From Streptomyces violaceoruber (GTDB lineage Bacteria > Actinomycetota > Actinomycetes > Streptomycetales > Streptomycetaceae), in the NCBI RefSeq assembly GCF_033406955.1, contig NZ_CP137734.1, positions 8,060,001-8,124,000 of the forward strand: a stretch of 64,000 nucleotides of DNA, written 5' to 3'. Under the pieces are notes generated by a model. The model was not told the DNA's origin, made no database searches, and was given only the letters and a program-made list of their open reading frames with translations. Below are positions 25,926 through 34,054 of this stretch, one piece after another. Each line of letters opens with the position of its first letter. Position 1 is the first letter of the stretch. The position numbers and the translations under genes were made by a program.

Positions 25926-26372
25926 ATGAAATCAGTGGATGAGATCGACCGGAGACTGATCGCGTTGCTCCAGCAGGACGCGACCCGGCCGTACGCCGCG
26001 CTGGGCGGGGAGGTGGGTCTGTCCGCGGGCGCCGCCCACGAGCGCGTCCGCAAACTGCGCGAACAGCGCGTCATCCGGTCGACCACGGTCGACGTCGACC
26101 CCGAGGCGCTCGACCGCGGTGTCCTCGCCTTCGTGCTGGTCGACTCGACGGCGTGGATGGGTGACCGGGCCGAGGACTTCGCCGCCGTGCCGGAGATCCA
26201 GGAGGCGCACGTCATCGCGGGCAGCGCGGCCGTCCTCGTGAAGGTGCGCACGGCCACCACCGAGCGGCTCCAGGACGTGCTGCGCCGCCTCTACGCGATC
26301 GACGGGGTGAGCGGGACCCAGGCGACGGTGGTCCTGGAGACCTTCTTCGAACGGCCGTTGGACGCCGGCTAG
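25926..26372 (+). CDS. Lrp/AsnC family transcriptional regulator
   Basis: A 148-residue regulator with the N-terminal HTH (D-E-I-D-R-R-L-I-A-L-L-Q-Q-D-A-T-R-P-Y-A-A-L, then E-R-V-R-K-L-R-E-Q-R-V-I) and a C-terminal RAM effector domain (V-L-A-F-V-L-V, I-A-G-S-A-A-V-L-V-K-V, T-Q-A-T-V-V-L). The effector is usually an amino acid or other small metabolite. It is divergent from the SMP-30 gene, which suggests control of that gene plus autoregulation through the shared 75-base gap. ATG 25926 is the only start compatible with the D-E-I-D-R-R motif at the N-terminus. Confidence 0.9.
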   Translation: MKSVDEIDRRLIALLQQDATRPYAALGGEVGLSAGAAHERVRKLREQRVIRSTTVDVDPEALDRGVLAFVLVDSTAWMGDRAEDFAAVPEIQEAHVIAGSAAVLVKVRTATTERLQDVLRRLYAIDGVSGTQATVVLETFFERPLDAG

Positions 26373-26399
26373 CGACGTGCCGGGTGGCGCGCGGGTCGC

Positions 26400-27134
26400 C
26401 TACTGCGCACTGGCGGCCGGGCGCACCACGATCTCGTTCACGTCCACCTCGGCGGGCCGGGAGACGGCGAAGGCGATGGCGTCGGCGATCGCGGACGCCG
26501 GAACGGCCACCGAGCGGTAGGTCTTCATGTCCTCGCGCGCCCGCGGGTCGGAGATGGAGTCGGCCAGCTCCGACTCGGTGACGCCCGGGGAGACCACGCT
26601 GACCCGGATGTCCCCGGCCGACTCCTGGCGCAGCCCCTCGGACAGGGCGCGCACGGCGAACTTGGTCGCGCAGTAGACGGCGGCGGTCGGCACCACCTCG
26701 TACGCGCCGACCGACGCGATGTTCACGACGTGCCCGCCGCCCTGCGCCCGCATGACCGGCAGGGCGGCCGCGATGCCGTGCAGTACTCCGCGGACGTTGA
26801 CGTCGAGCATCCGGTCCCACTCGGCCACCTTCAGTTCCGAGAGCGGCGAGAGCGGCATCACGCCCGCGTTGTTGACGATGACGTCCAGCCGTCCCCAGCG
26901 CTCCACCGCGGCCGACACGAACGCCCGTACGTCGGCGGCGTCGGTGACGTCGAGCCGCCGGTAGCCCGCGGTGCCGCCGTCCTCGGCGATCCGCGCGGCC
27001 AGCTTCTCCAGGCGCTCGGTGCGGCGCGCGCCGAGGAACACCCGGTGGCCGTCGGCGGCCAGGCGCAGGGCCGTGGCCTCACCGATCCCGCTGCTCGCGC
27101 CGGTCACCAGGACGACCTTGGAGGTCTGCGTCAT
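26400..27134 (-). CDS. Short-chain dehydrogenase/reductase
   Basis: A 244-residue classical SDR. The cofactor motif T-G-A-S-S-G-I-G is at about 11-18, N-N-A-G-V follows near 88, the catalytic Ser lies in I-A-S-V-G and the Tyr-Lys pair in Y-C-A-T-K. The Arg in H-R-V-F-L-G-A-R-R suggests NADP(H). It closely resembles the SDR at 28668-29405 across its length, including the end I-V-V-R-P-(A/T)-A. Substrate unknown. The ATG at 27134 is followed by M-T-Q-T-S-K-V-V-L-V-T-G-A. It lies downstream of, and on the same strand as, a TetR gene 200 bases away. Confidence 0.9.
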   Translation of the reverse strand: MTQTSKVVLVTGASSGIGEATALRLAADGHRVFLGARRTERLEKLAARIAEDGGTAGYRRLDVTDAADVRAFVSAAVERWGRLDVIVNNAGVMPLSPLSELKVAEWDRMLDVNVRGVLHGIAAALPVMRAQGGGHVVNIASVGAYEVVPTAAVYCATKFAVRALSEGLRQESAGDIRVSVVSPGVTESELADSISDPRAREDMKTYRSVAVPASAIADAIAFAVSRPAEVDVNEIVVRPAASAQ

Positions 27135-27334
27135 GACGATGTCCTTCCGATGGATGGTCCGCATCTGCTGCGCCGAGTCTGTACGGGACATCGGGGACGG
27201 ACCAGGACGCTCCCCGCCTGGGTGCGGCACACCCCGGCAACGCGGGACGGCGACTGCGGACACGGCTGTTCCGCCTCGTCGGCGGCATGCCCGGCGCGCG
27301 GGGACGCCGGCGTGCGGGAGGGCGGCCCGGGTGG

Positions 27335-27916
27335 CTAACCGGCGCTCGCGGCGCCCCGTGCGGACAGGGTGCGGAGCACGTCGAAGCACTCGGCGAGCAG
27401 GGGCCGCAGCGGTCGCTCCCGGCCCCCGTCGATCCAGCGCCGGAAGGCGACCTTGAGCACGGCGATCGCCGACTCGGCGGTCAGCTCCGCCGCCGGTTCG
27501 GCCACGCCGCGCCCGCGCAGCGCGTCGGCGAGCGCGCCGGACAGGGACGCGAGCTTGATCAGCTCCCGCTCCCGCAGCTCCGCGTTGGCGTCGATGACGC
27601 CCTGCCGCAGGCCCACCAGGTCACCGCGCTCCTCGAAGGCGCCCGCCGCGGCGTCGAGTGCGGCGGCCACCGCCTCCATCGGACTCGCCGTCGTGGGCGC
27701 CGCCGCGACGGCGGCCACGCACAGCTCCTCCAGCCTGCCGGACCCGGCGAAGAGGACCTCCCGCTTGTCGGTGAAGTGCCGGAAGAACGTCCGCTCCGTC
27801 AGCCCCGCACGCTTGGTGATCTCGGCCACCGGGGTCTGCTCGTAGCCGCGCTCCACGTACAGCTCCAGCGCCGCCTGCTCCAGGCGGCCGCGCGCGTTCG
27901 GCTCCCATCGACCCAT
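27335..27916 (-). CDS. TetR family regulator
   Basis: A 193-residue regulator. The HTH covers about residues 10-55: A-A-L-E-L-Y-V-E-R-G-Y-E-Q-T-P-V-A-E-I, then A-G-L-T-E-R-T-F-F-R-H-F-T-D-K-R-E-V-L-F. The Ala-rich C-terminal domain binds an unknown ligand. Genes at both sides are a second TetR and an SDR, all on the minus strand, so it may be in the same transcript or control the SDR at 26400. ATG at 27916. Confidence 0.85.
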   Translation of the reverse strand: MGRWEPNARGRLEQAALELYVERGYEQTPVAEITKRAGLTERTFFRHFTDKREVLFAGSGRLEELCVAAVAAAPTTASPMEAVAAALDAAAGAFEERGDLVGLRQGVIDANAELRERELIKLASLSGALADALRGRGVAEPAAELTAESAIAVLKVAFRRWIDGGRERPLRPLLAECFDVLRTLSARGAASAG

Positions 27917-27946
27917 GGCGCGGAGTCTACGTGAGGGCAGGCGCTG

Positions 27947-28531
27947 TCATGCGGGACGCGGTGCCGTGGGGCGCAGGCCGTCCAGGACGAGGTCGAGAAG
28001 GCGTTCGGCCTGCGCGCGCTGATCGGGGCGGGACGAGGTGAGGGCGATGCCCGCGAGGGCGGCGAACATGTCGGTCGACCTGATGTCGGACCGGATCTCA
28101 CCGGCCGCCGCGGCGGCGTCCATGAGGGCCGTCAGGGCGGACTGGATCAGCTGCCGGCTGTCGCCGTAGGGATCGCCGCCCGAGGCGACGACGGCCCGCA
28201 GCGCGTCCGCCATCCCCAACTTCGCGGTGGCGTAGTCGATGAAGCGGCGGGTCCACGCGCGCAGCGCCTCGGCCGGGGGCAGCTGCGCCAGCAGACCGGG
28301 CACGGAGTCGCACAGTCGCGCCACCTCGTTGCGGTACGCCGCCTCGATCAGGGCCTCACGGGTGGGGAAATTCCGGTAGAGGGTGCCGCTGCCGACGCCC
28401 GCCTCCCTGGCGATGCGCTCGAGGTGCGCGTCCAGCCCCTCCTCGCTGAACACCCGCACGGCGGCGGCCAGGATCTTGTCCCGGTTGCGCTGTGCGTCGG
28501 CCCTCAGCGGCCGTTTCGTGGCGTCGGACAT
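27947..28531 (-). CDS. TetR family regulator, divergent from an SDR gene
   Basis: A 194-residue regulator. The N-terminal HTH reads R-D-K-I-L-A-A-A-V-R-V-F-S-E-E-G-L-D-A-H-L-E-R-I followed by G-V-G-S-G-T-L-Y-R-N-F-P-T-R-E-A-L-I. The C-terminal domain is like those of SDR-linked repressors (T-R-R-F-I-D-Y-A-T-A-K). Its start is 136 bases from the divergent SDR at 28668. A 13-base inverted repeat lies between, which suggests it represses both itself and that SDR. ATG at 28531. Confidence 0.88.
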   Translation of the reverse strand: MSDATKRPLRADAQRNRDKILAAAVRVFSEEGLDAHLERIAREAGVGSGTLYRNFPTREALIEAAYRNEVARLCDSVPGLLAQLPPAEALRAWTRRFIDYATAKLGMADALRAVVASGGDPYGDSRQLIQSALTALMDAAAAAGEIRSDIRSTDMFAALAGIALTSSRPDQRAQAERLLDLVLDGLRPTAPRPA

Positions 28532-28560
28532 GAGCGGCCCTCTCCTCGTCGCCGGTTGCT

Positions 28561-28610
28561 AAGTGGAGGCGCCCCCGCTTACTGTGATGGAAGTGGCGGC
28601 GCCTCCACTT
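28561..28610. promoter_or_regulatory. 13-base inverted repeat, candidate TetR operator between TetR and SDR
   Basis: AAGTGGAGGCGCC (28561-28573) and GGCGCCTCCACTT (28598-28610) are exact reverse complements. A near copy, AAGTGGCGGCGCC, occurs at 28591-28603 and overlaps the right arm. The element lies in the divergent promoter region. Confidence 0.6.
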
Positions 28611-28667
28611 TCACTCTAGGGCACGACACAGCTCTGCCCATGTCCCCGTCCGGAAGGACTGCCCAAC

Positions 28668-29405
28668 ATGTCGGGAATCGAAGGCAAGGTCGTGGCGATC
28701 ACCGGTGCCAGTGGCGGCATCGGCGAGGCGAGCGCCCTCCTGCTCGCCGAGCGCGGAGCCAAGGTCGTGCTCGGGGCGCGCCGTCCGGAGCGTCTGGCGG
28801 ACCTGGCCCTGCGCATCGGCAGGAGCGGAGGGGAGGCGGCCTGGATCCGTACGGACGTGACCCGCCGCGAGGACGTCGCCGCACTCGTCGCCCTGGCCCG
28901 CGAACGTTTCGGCCGGCTCGACGTCCTCGTCGGCAACGCCGGCGTCGGCCTGATCTCACCCCTGGACGAACTCCGCGTCGAGGACTGGGAGCGGATGATC
29001 GACGTCAACCTGAAGGGTGTCCTGTACGGCATCGCCGAGGCCCTGCCCGTCTTCCGGGAACAGGGTTCCGGCCACTTCGTCAACATCGTCTCCACCGCCG
29101 GACTGCGCATCAGCCCGCTCATGTCGGTCTACGCCGGGACGAAGAACGCGGTGCGCACCGTGTCGGAGGGGCTGCGCCAGGAGGCCGGTGACAGCCTGCG
29201 GGTCACCGTGGTCTCACCGGGGTTCGTCCACACGGACTTCGCGGACGGCATCCCGGACGCCGGGGCCAGGGCCCAAATCCTCGACACCAGGGACCGGGTC
29301 GCCATCCCGCCGCAGGCCGTGGCCCGCGCGGTCGCCTTCGCCGTCGAGCAGCCCGACGGCGTCGACGTGGGCGACATCGTGGTCCGTCCCACCGCACAGG
29401 ACTAG
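28668..29405 (+). CDS. Short-chain dehydrogenase/reductase
   Basis: A 245-residue SDR with T-G-A-S-G-G-I-G, V-G-N-A-G-V (where most have N-N-A-G), catalytic Ser in I-V-S-T-A-G and Y-A-G-T-K. Arg at A-R-R-P-E suggests NADP(H). It is a paralogue of the SDR at 26400-27134, with similar sequence through the whole chain. It is the divergent partner of a TetR gene and is the likely main target of that repressor. Substrate unknown. ATG 28668 is preceded by GAAGGA about 12 bases upstream. Confidence 0.9.
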   Translation: MSGIEGKVVAITGASGGIGEASALLLAERGAKVVLGARRPERLADLALRIGRSGGEAAWIRTDVTRREDVAALVALARERFGRLDVLVGNAGVGLISPLDELRVEDWERMIDVNLKGVLYGIAEALPVFREQGSGHFVNIVSTAGLRISPLMSVYAGTKNAVRTVSEGLRQEAGDSLRVTVVSPGFVHTDFADGIPDAGARAQILDTRDRVAIPPQAVARAVAFAVEQPDGVDVGDIVVRPTAQD

Positions 29406-29943
29406 CCCGTCGTCGTCACCGGACCACCTCCCGGTCGTCGAGCGGGTCCGTGAGGCCCGTGCGGGGGTGGCGCGGCGCCGGTGGACCGAATAGGGGGGCG
29501 GACCAGGTATCCGACCGGTGCGCTCCAGACGTGCACCAGCCGGGTGAACGGCCGGGCGGCGAAGAGCGGGCAGGCGCTCGGCGCGTGCGGCCGGAAGAGC
29601 AGCGGGGCGTCGGCGATCGCCTCCGGCCGGGGCCCGAGCGCGAACAGGCCGCCGAACCAGACCGACACCGTGCCCCGGTAGTCGTATCCGCCGCCGGCGG
29701 GAAGTGCCAGCACCAGCCGACGAGTTCCCCGTGCCCCGGTGTCTCGACGACCGGGGACCGGCGGCCGGGGACACGCAGGTCGAGGCCGACCGTCCCGGTC
29801 CGGACGATCCGGAACCGTTCGGCACGCCGGCCTTCCTCGAAGAGGCGGGTGCCCTCCGCGACGCGGACCTCCCGCGCGACCCGCACGAGGCGCTCGCGGT
29901 GGTCGCCGTGGAGGGCCGCGGACAGGGTGGTGCCAGAGGTCAC
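29402..29943 (-). pseudogene. Disrupted protein with a cyclic nucleotide-binding-like domain
   Basis: From GTG 29943 (GGAGCCGGAG upstream) one frame encodes a Crp-like cNMP-binding region: L-H-G-D-H-R-E-R-L, F-E-E-G-R-R-A-E-R-F-R-I-V-R-T-G-T-V and G-H-G-E-L-V-G-W-C-W. Around 29690 the coding pattern, judged by third-position G/C, switches to another frame, which reads Y-D-Y-R-G-T-V-S-V-W-F-G-G-L-F and continues to a stop at 29402. I do not recognise the second part. The first frame also continues to 29416 but turns Arg/Ser-rich there. This looks like either a single indel or a junction of two unrelated pieces after loss of DNA. Intact relatives are small single-domain sensors. Confidence 0.5.
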
Positions 29944-30167
29944 CGCTCCGGCTCCATTCGTGCGGTCACCGCGGACGGACGGCGGGGGGACCGCTCGGCG
30001 GGACGGTCCGCCCGACGGTCCGGGACCGCCGCTCGTCCGGCCGCCTCTCGCCGTTCCCTTCGGGGGCACGCCGGGGACTGTCGATCCGAGCGTCCCGCCG
30101 GCCGGCCGGGACACCAGGGGCCGTCGACCCCGGCACGGGCCGGCCGGCCCTGGTTCGCCCCCGGCGC

Positions 30168-31346
30168 TCAGCCCGCGCCGGTCCCCTGGCCGCCGAGGAC
30201 CGCGACGGCCAGGGGCCGCTCGCCCACCGGGAGCCGGGTCACCCGGCCGGTCGCGACGTCGACGGCACTCAGGCCGTTCCAGTAGCCGTCGCGGGTGAAG
30301 CCGCCCGAGACGTAGGCGGTGCGACCGTCGGCCGAGAGGGCGACGGTCTCGTGCGGGCCGTCCAGCGGGACGACCCGTTCGTCGCCCTCGGGCGTGCGGA
30401 CGGTCAGGGACGGGCCGTCGTCCTCGGACGGGTCGATCGGGCCGGTGCCCACCACGTAGAGCGTGCCGTCGGCGCCCGCCGTGACGCCGTGCTGGTGGGT
30501 GTTGGCGGTCATGTCCTCGATCCGGACCCGCCCGGTGCCGGGGTCGACCACCGCCAGGCGCTCGCCCTCGAAGGGCAGCAGCAGGGCCCCGTCGGAGGGG
30601 CGTACGGCGGCGTAGTGCGGCTTGAGCCAGGAGCCGAGGCCGCCCTCGGTGCCGTACGGGGCGACCTCGATGCGGCGCGCCGTCCAGTCACCGGTGTCGA
30701 CGACGCTCACGTCGAACGAGTCGTGGTTGGTCGCGTAGACCTGCCGGCCGTCGCGCGAGACGTCGACGTCGAAGGGACGGCGACCGATCGGGACCACCCG
30801 CGTCACCTCCCGCCGTTCCGTGTCGACGACCTCCAAGGTGCCCTTGCCGCCGGGGACGTTGACCCCGACGTAGACACGGCTGCCGTCGGGGGACAGGGCG
30901 ATGCCCATGCCGCCGCCCCGGTACTCGCCGGTCGTCACCGGGCCCGTGTCCGTCCGGTGGGGGACGAGGGCGGTGCGCACGCGCGTACGGGTGTCCACGG
31001 CGGCCACGCCCTCCGCGGTCGCCACCCACGCGGTGCCGTCCTCGCCGAGCGCGATTCCGTACGGCGCCGTCCCGACCCGTACCGAGCCCAGGTCGGCCGC
31101 CGTGCCCCGCCCGGCGGGGTCGACGAAGGTGACGGTGTCCGCGCCGAAGTCCGTGACCAGCAGGGTGCCTTGGGGTGTGCGTGCCGAGGTGCCGCCGGAG
31201 CCGGGTGTGCGCTGGGCCGTGCTGCCGGGCGGAGCGGACACCGGGGAGGCGGCCCCGTCGTCACCGCCGTCCGGCGCGCATCCGCCCAGCGTCGCGGTGA
31301 CGGCGGCCAGCGCGGCGAGTCGGCCCGCGAGGGAACGCCGGTTCAC
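30168..31346 (-). CDS. YVTN-type beta-propeller lipoprotein
   Basis: A 392-residue protein with a signal peptide and lipobox L-G-G-C (Cys23), then a Ser/Gly/Pro spacer. About seven propeller repeats follow with the YncE/YVTN pattern, such as V-A-T-A-E-G-V-A-A-V-D, S-P-D-G-S-R-V-Y-V-G-V and D-G-R-Q-V-Y-A-T-N-H-D-S. Proteins of this type are outside the membrane and often bind ligands or partners; none is indicated here. The GTG start at 31346 overlaps the stop of the ankyrin gene upstream by GTGA, so it is co-transcribed with it. I infer no enzymatic function. Confidence 0.82.
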   Translation of the reverse strand: MNRRSLAGRLAALAAVTATLGGCAPDGGDDGAASPVSAPPGSTAQRTPGSGGTSARTPQGTLLVTDFGADTVTFVDPAGRGTAADLGSVRVGTAPYGIALGEDGTAWVATAEGVAAVDTRTRVRTALVPHRTDTGPVTTGEYRGGGMGIALSPDGSRVYVGVNVPGGKGTLEVVDTERREVTRVVPIGRRPFDVDVSRDGRQVYATNHDSFDVSVVDTGDWTARRIEVAPYGTEGGLGSWLKPHYAAVRPSDGALLLPFEGERLAVVDPGTGRVRIEDMTANTHQHGVTAGADGTLYVVGTGPIDPSEDDGPSLTVRTPEGDERVVPLDGPHETVALSADGRTAYVSGGFTRDGYWNGLSAVDVATGRVTRLPVGERPLAVAVLGGQGTGAG

Positions 31347-31994
31347 CGCCGGACACCCGCCGCGCGAGGGCCGTCGCCGCCCCGCGACTCGGCCCGCCGC
31401 AGCAGGTCCGCGATGGCCTCGAACCCCCTGCGCTCGGCGTGGGCACGGGCCGTGACACCGTCGCCGTCCGGCAGCGAGGGATCGGCGCCGGCGGCGAGGA
31501 GCGCCACCACGACGTCCTGGTGCGCGCGGTCGCCGTCGCCGAGGACGACGGCTTCGAGGAGCGCCGTCCAGCCGAGCCGGTTGACGTGGTCGACGTCGAT
31601 GTCCGTCTCGGCGAGCACGGCGCGTACGTAGGCCACGTGCCCGCGTTCGCTCGCCGGGATGACCGAGACGCCGCCGAACCGGTTGGTCAGCGTGACGTCC
31701 GGGCCGCCGGGCAGCAGCGCCCGCATCATCGGGACGCTGCCCGTGACCGGTGACCAGCCACGCGCTGTCGTCCCGCGCGTCCTGCGCGTTGACGTCCGCG
31801 CCGGCCGCGACCAGGACCTCGGCGACCGCGACCCGGTCGGCCAGGGCCGCCAGGAGCAGCGGCGTGCGGCCCTGTTCGTCGCGCAGTTCCCGGTCGGCGC
31901 CGGCCCGCAGCGCGGCCCGGGCGGCATCGGCGTCGCCGCGGCGAACGGCGTCCGACAGGGCGAGGTCGGCAGGGGTGGGTGGCTTGGCGGTCAT
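31343..31994 (-). pseudogene. Ankyrin-repeat protein with a frameshift
   Basis: From ATG 31994 the first frame encodes ankyrin repeats: L-S-D-A-V-R-R-G-D-A-D-A-A-R-A-A-L-R-A-G-A-D and G-R-T-P-L-L-L-A-A-L-A-D-R-V. The homology then moves to another frame, which continues with R-G-H-V-A-Y-V-R-A-V-L-A-E-T, N-R-L-G-W-T-A-L-L-E-A-V-V-L-G and D-G-V-T-A-R-A-H-A-E-R-R-G to a stop at 31343. Adding one base at about 31747-31752 would restore L-V-T-G-V-T-G-S-V. Complete, it would be a protein of about 217 residues and is usually soluble. It is followed without gap by the lipoprotein gene. A sequencing error or a recent mutation are both possible. Confidence 0.65.
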
Positions 31995-32176
31995 GGTGGG
32001 ACGGCTCCACGGTGTCGGGGACGTGTTCCTCAAGCCTGGACCCGCGAGGCGCCGGCAGGAGTCGACGCACCGGCTCCTCCCCGCCCGCCGGACGGACGAC
32101 GGCCTTGTCGTCCGATCGGACGACCCGCCGGACGACTCCCCGGTCCCCCTTCGGCGGCTGGACCCGGACGTGCGGG

Positions 32177-32830
32177 TCAGCCGACCGGAAAGGGGAGCCG
32201 CGCCGCCAACTCGCCCAGCGCGGCCTCCTCCGCCGGGGTCGGCGCCCGCCGTCCGGTGCCGATCAGCAGCGCGTCCCGGTCGGTGAACACGGTGGGGAAC
32301 GCCGTACCGACGACCCCCTCCAGCAGCTCCCGCGAGCGCCTGAGCCCCGCCGCGGGCGGGGGCGCCGCCTCCGGGAGGTGTGCGATCAGGTCGAGGTGGT
32401 GCAGGGACCACTCCAGTACGTACGCGGAGAGGTAGTCGCCCGCCGTGAGTACCTGGCCCTGTGTGCCGACCCGGCCCGCGGGGTCCGCGAGCGCGGCGGC
32501 GCGCCCGGCCGCGGAACCGACGTCGTCCAGGTGGAACTTGAGCAGCCCCGGCTGCTCGTAGGCGGCGGCCAGGCGGACGATCAGCGCGTCGAGCGGGTCG
32601 TCCCCGGTCGGGGGCTCAACGACCTGCCAGTAGGTCACCGCGTCCCGGGTCGGCTCGTCGGCCGTCGGGGTGGCCAGGGTGATCAGGACGTCCTGGGCGT
32701 CGACGACCAGATGGCACACCAGGTCCCGGACGAGCCAGCCGGCGCACCCGGACGGCCGGGCGAAGTCCTCGTCACAGAGGCCGGCGACCGCGGCGAGCAG
32801 GGCCGACCAGGAACGGGAGAAGAGATCCAC
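32177..32830 (-). CDS. Mycothiol-dependent maleylpyruvate isomerase/DinB-like protein
   Basis: A 217-residue protein with the DinB/MDMPI four-helix fold: W-S-A-L-L-A-A-V, then S-G-C-A-G-W-L-V-R-D-L-V-C-H-L (first metal His) and Y-V-L-E-W-S-L-H-H-L-D-L (second and third His). Proteins of this fold bind a divalent metal and, in actinobacteria, often use mycothiol as thiol cofactor. The specific reaction is not shown. The gene stands alone, with the AI-2E transporter upstream 67 bases away on the same strand. ATG at 32830. Confidence 0.78.
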   Translation of the reverse strand: MDLFSRSWSALLAAVAGLCDEDFARPSGCAGWLVRDLVCHLVVDAQDVLITLATPTADEPTRDAVTYWQVVEPPTGDDPLDALIVRLAAAYEQPGLLKFHLDDVGSAAGRAAALADPAGRVGTQGQVLTAGDYLSAYVLEWSLHHLDLIAHLPEAAPPPAAGLRRSRELLEGVVGTAFPTVFTDRDALLIGTGRRAPTPAEEAALGELAARLPFPVG

Positions 32831-32897
32831 GCCCGACAGCCAACACCACCGCCCGCCCGGCCGCGACCCGATTCGCGCGGGAGACGTGTCCGTCGGC

Positions 32898-33989
32898 TCA
32901 GCCGTCGGCGGTCGCGGTCGCCTCGGGCCGCTCGCTCAACTGCTCGCGCACGTAGGTCCACACCACCGCGATCAGCGCGGCGAAAGGTACGGCGAGCAGG
33001 CTGCCCACGATCCCGGACAGGCTGCCGCCCAGCGTCACGGCCAGGAGGATCACCGCCGCGTGCAGACCGAGGCCCCGGCTCTGGAGGATGGGCTGGAAGA
33101 CGTTGCCCTCCAACTGCTGCACCACCACGATGATCGCGAGCACGATGAGCGCGTCCGTCAGGCCGTTCGACACCAGGGCGATCAGCACGGCCACGAAGCC
33201 CGCGAACAGCGCGCCCACGATGGGCACGAACGCGGACACGAAGGTCAGGACCGCCAGCGGCAGCACCAGCGGTACGCCCAGGATCCACAGGCCGAGGCCG
33301 ATGAACACGGCGTCGAGCAGCCCCACCAGGGCCTGCGACCGGACGAAGGAGCCCAGGGTCTCCCAGCCCCGCAGGGCGACGACCGGGACGTCGGTGGCCA
33401 GCCGGCCGGGCAACTGACGGGCCAGCCAGGGCAGGAACCGCGGTCCGTCCTTGAGGAAGAAGAACATCAGGAACACGCCCAGGACGGCGGTGATCAGGCC
33501 GTTGACCACCGCGCCCACCCCCGTCGCCACCGCGGTCGTGATGCTGCCGACGCTGTCCTGGATGCGTGCCACCGCCGAGTCCATCGCACCGGTGATCTCG
33601 TCGTCACCGATGTTCAGCGGCGGCCCCGCCGCCCACTCGCGCAGCCGCTGGATGCCCTCGACCACGCCGTCGGTCAACTCGTCGGTCTGGGAGGACATCG
33701 GCACGGCGATCAGTGCCACGATGCCCAGGACGACCAGCAGGAAGGCCACCGTCACCACCGTGGCGGCCAGTGCCGGACGCCACCCGTGCCGCCGCAGGAA
33801 GCGGGCGGGGGGCCACGTCAACGTGGTCAGGAGCAGGCCGACGAGCAGCGGCCACACCACCGACCACATACGGCCGAGGACCCACAGGGTCACTGCGAGC
33901 ATGACGAGTATCAGCAGCAGCTCGCCCGAGACGCGCGCGCTGGTGCGCAGCGCGGCCCGGGTTTTCGCCGCGCTCAATCCGGCAGACAT
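32898..33989 (-). CDS. AI-2E family transporter
   Basis: A 363-residue integral membrane protein of the AI-2E transporter (PerM/YdiK) family. An N-terminal helix pair (L-L-L-I-L-V-M-L-A-V and V-V-W-P-L-L-V-G-L-L), a central soluble region of about 120 residues, and a C-terminal cluster of four to five helices are visible. Family signatures are F-F-L-K-D-G-P-R and P-I-V-G-A-L-F-A-G, and the last helix leads to V-W-T-Y-V-R-E-Q-L. Family members export small molecules or act as Na+/H+ antiporters; the substrate is unknown. It is divergent from a TetR gene, with a shared palindrome at 34019-34034 in the 65-base gap. Confidence 0.88.
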   Translation of the reverse strand: MSAGLSAAKTRAALRTSARVSGELLLILVMLAVTLWVLGRMWSVVWPLLVGLLLTTLTWPPARFLRRHGWRPALAATVVTVAFLLVVLGIVALIAVPMSSQTDELTDGVVEGIQRLREWAAGPPLNIGDDEITGAMDSAVARIQDSVGSITTAVATGVGAVVNGLITAVLGVFLMFFFLKDGPRFLPWLARQLPGRLATDVPVVALRGWETLGSFVRSQALVGLLDAVFIGLGLWILGVPLVLPLAVLTFVSAFVPIVGALFAGFVAVLIALVSNGLTDALIVLAIIVVVQQLEGNVFQPILQSRGLGLHAAVILLAVTLGGSLSGIVGSLLAVPFAALIAVVWTYVREQLSERPEATATADG

Positions 33990-34018
33990 GGGATCACCCT
34001 AAGGGGGCGCCCGTACGA

Positions 34019-34034
34019 TGGACCCGTCGGTCCA
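34019..34034. promoter_or_regulatory. Palindromic operator TGGAC-N6-GTCCA upstream of a TetR gene
   Basis: TGGACCCGTCGGTCCA is a perfect 6+6 inverted repeat around CGTC. It lies 20 bases ahead of the TetR start codon and 30 bases from the divergent AI-2E gene. The same TGGAC-N6-GTCCA frame recurs at 35539-35554. Confidence 0.7.
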
Positions 34035-34054
34035 ATATTTTCGAGGTGTGCGGC

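Noticed and set aside
30168..32411. A single 747-codon frame spanning the propeller lipoprotein and the ankyrin gene
   Set aside because: The lipoprotein has its own GTG, signal peptide and lipobox, and the ankyrin region between is coded in another frame; the long frame is due to GC bias and the ankyrin frameshift.
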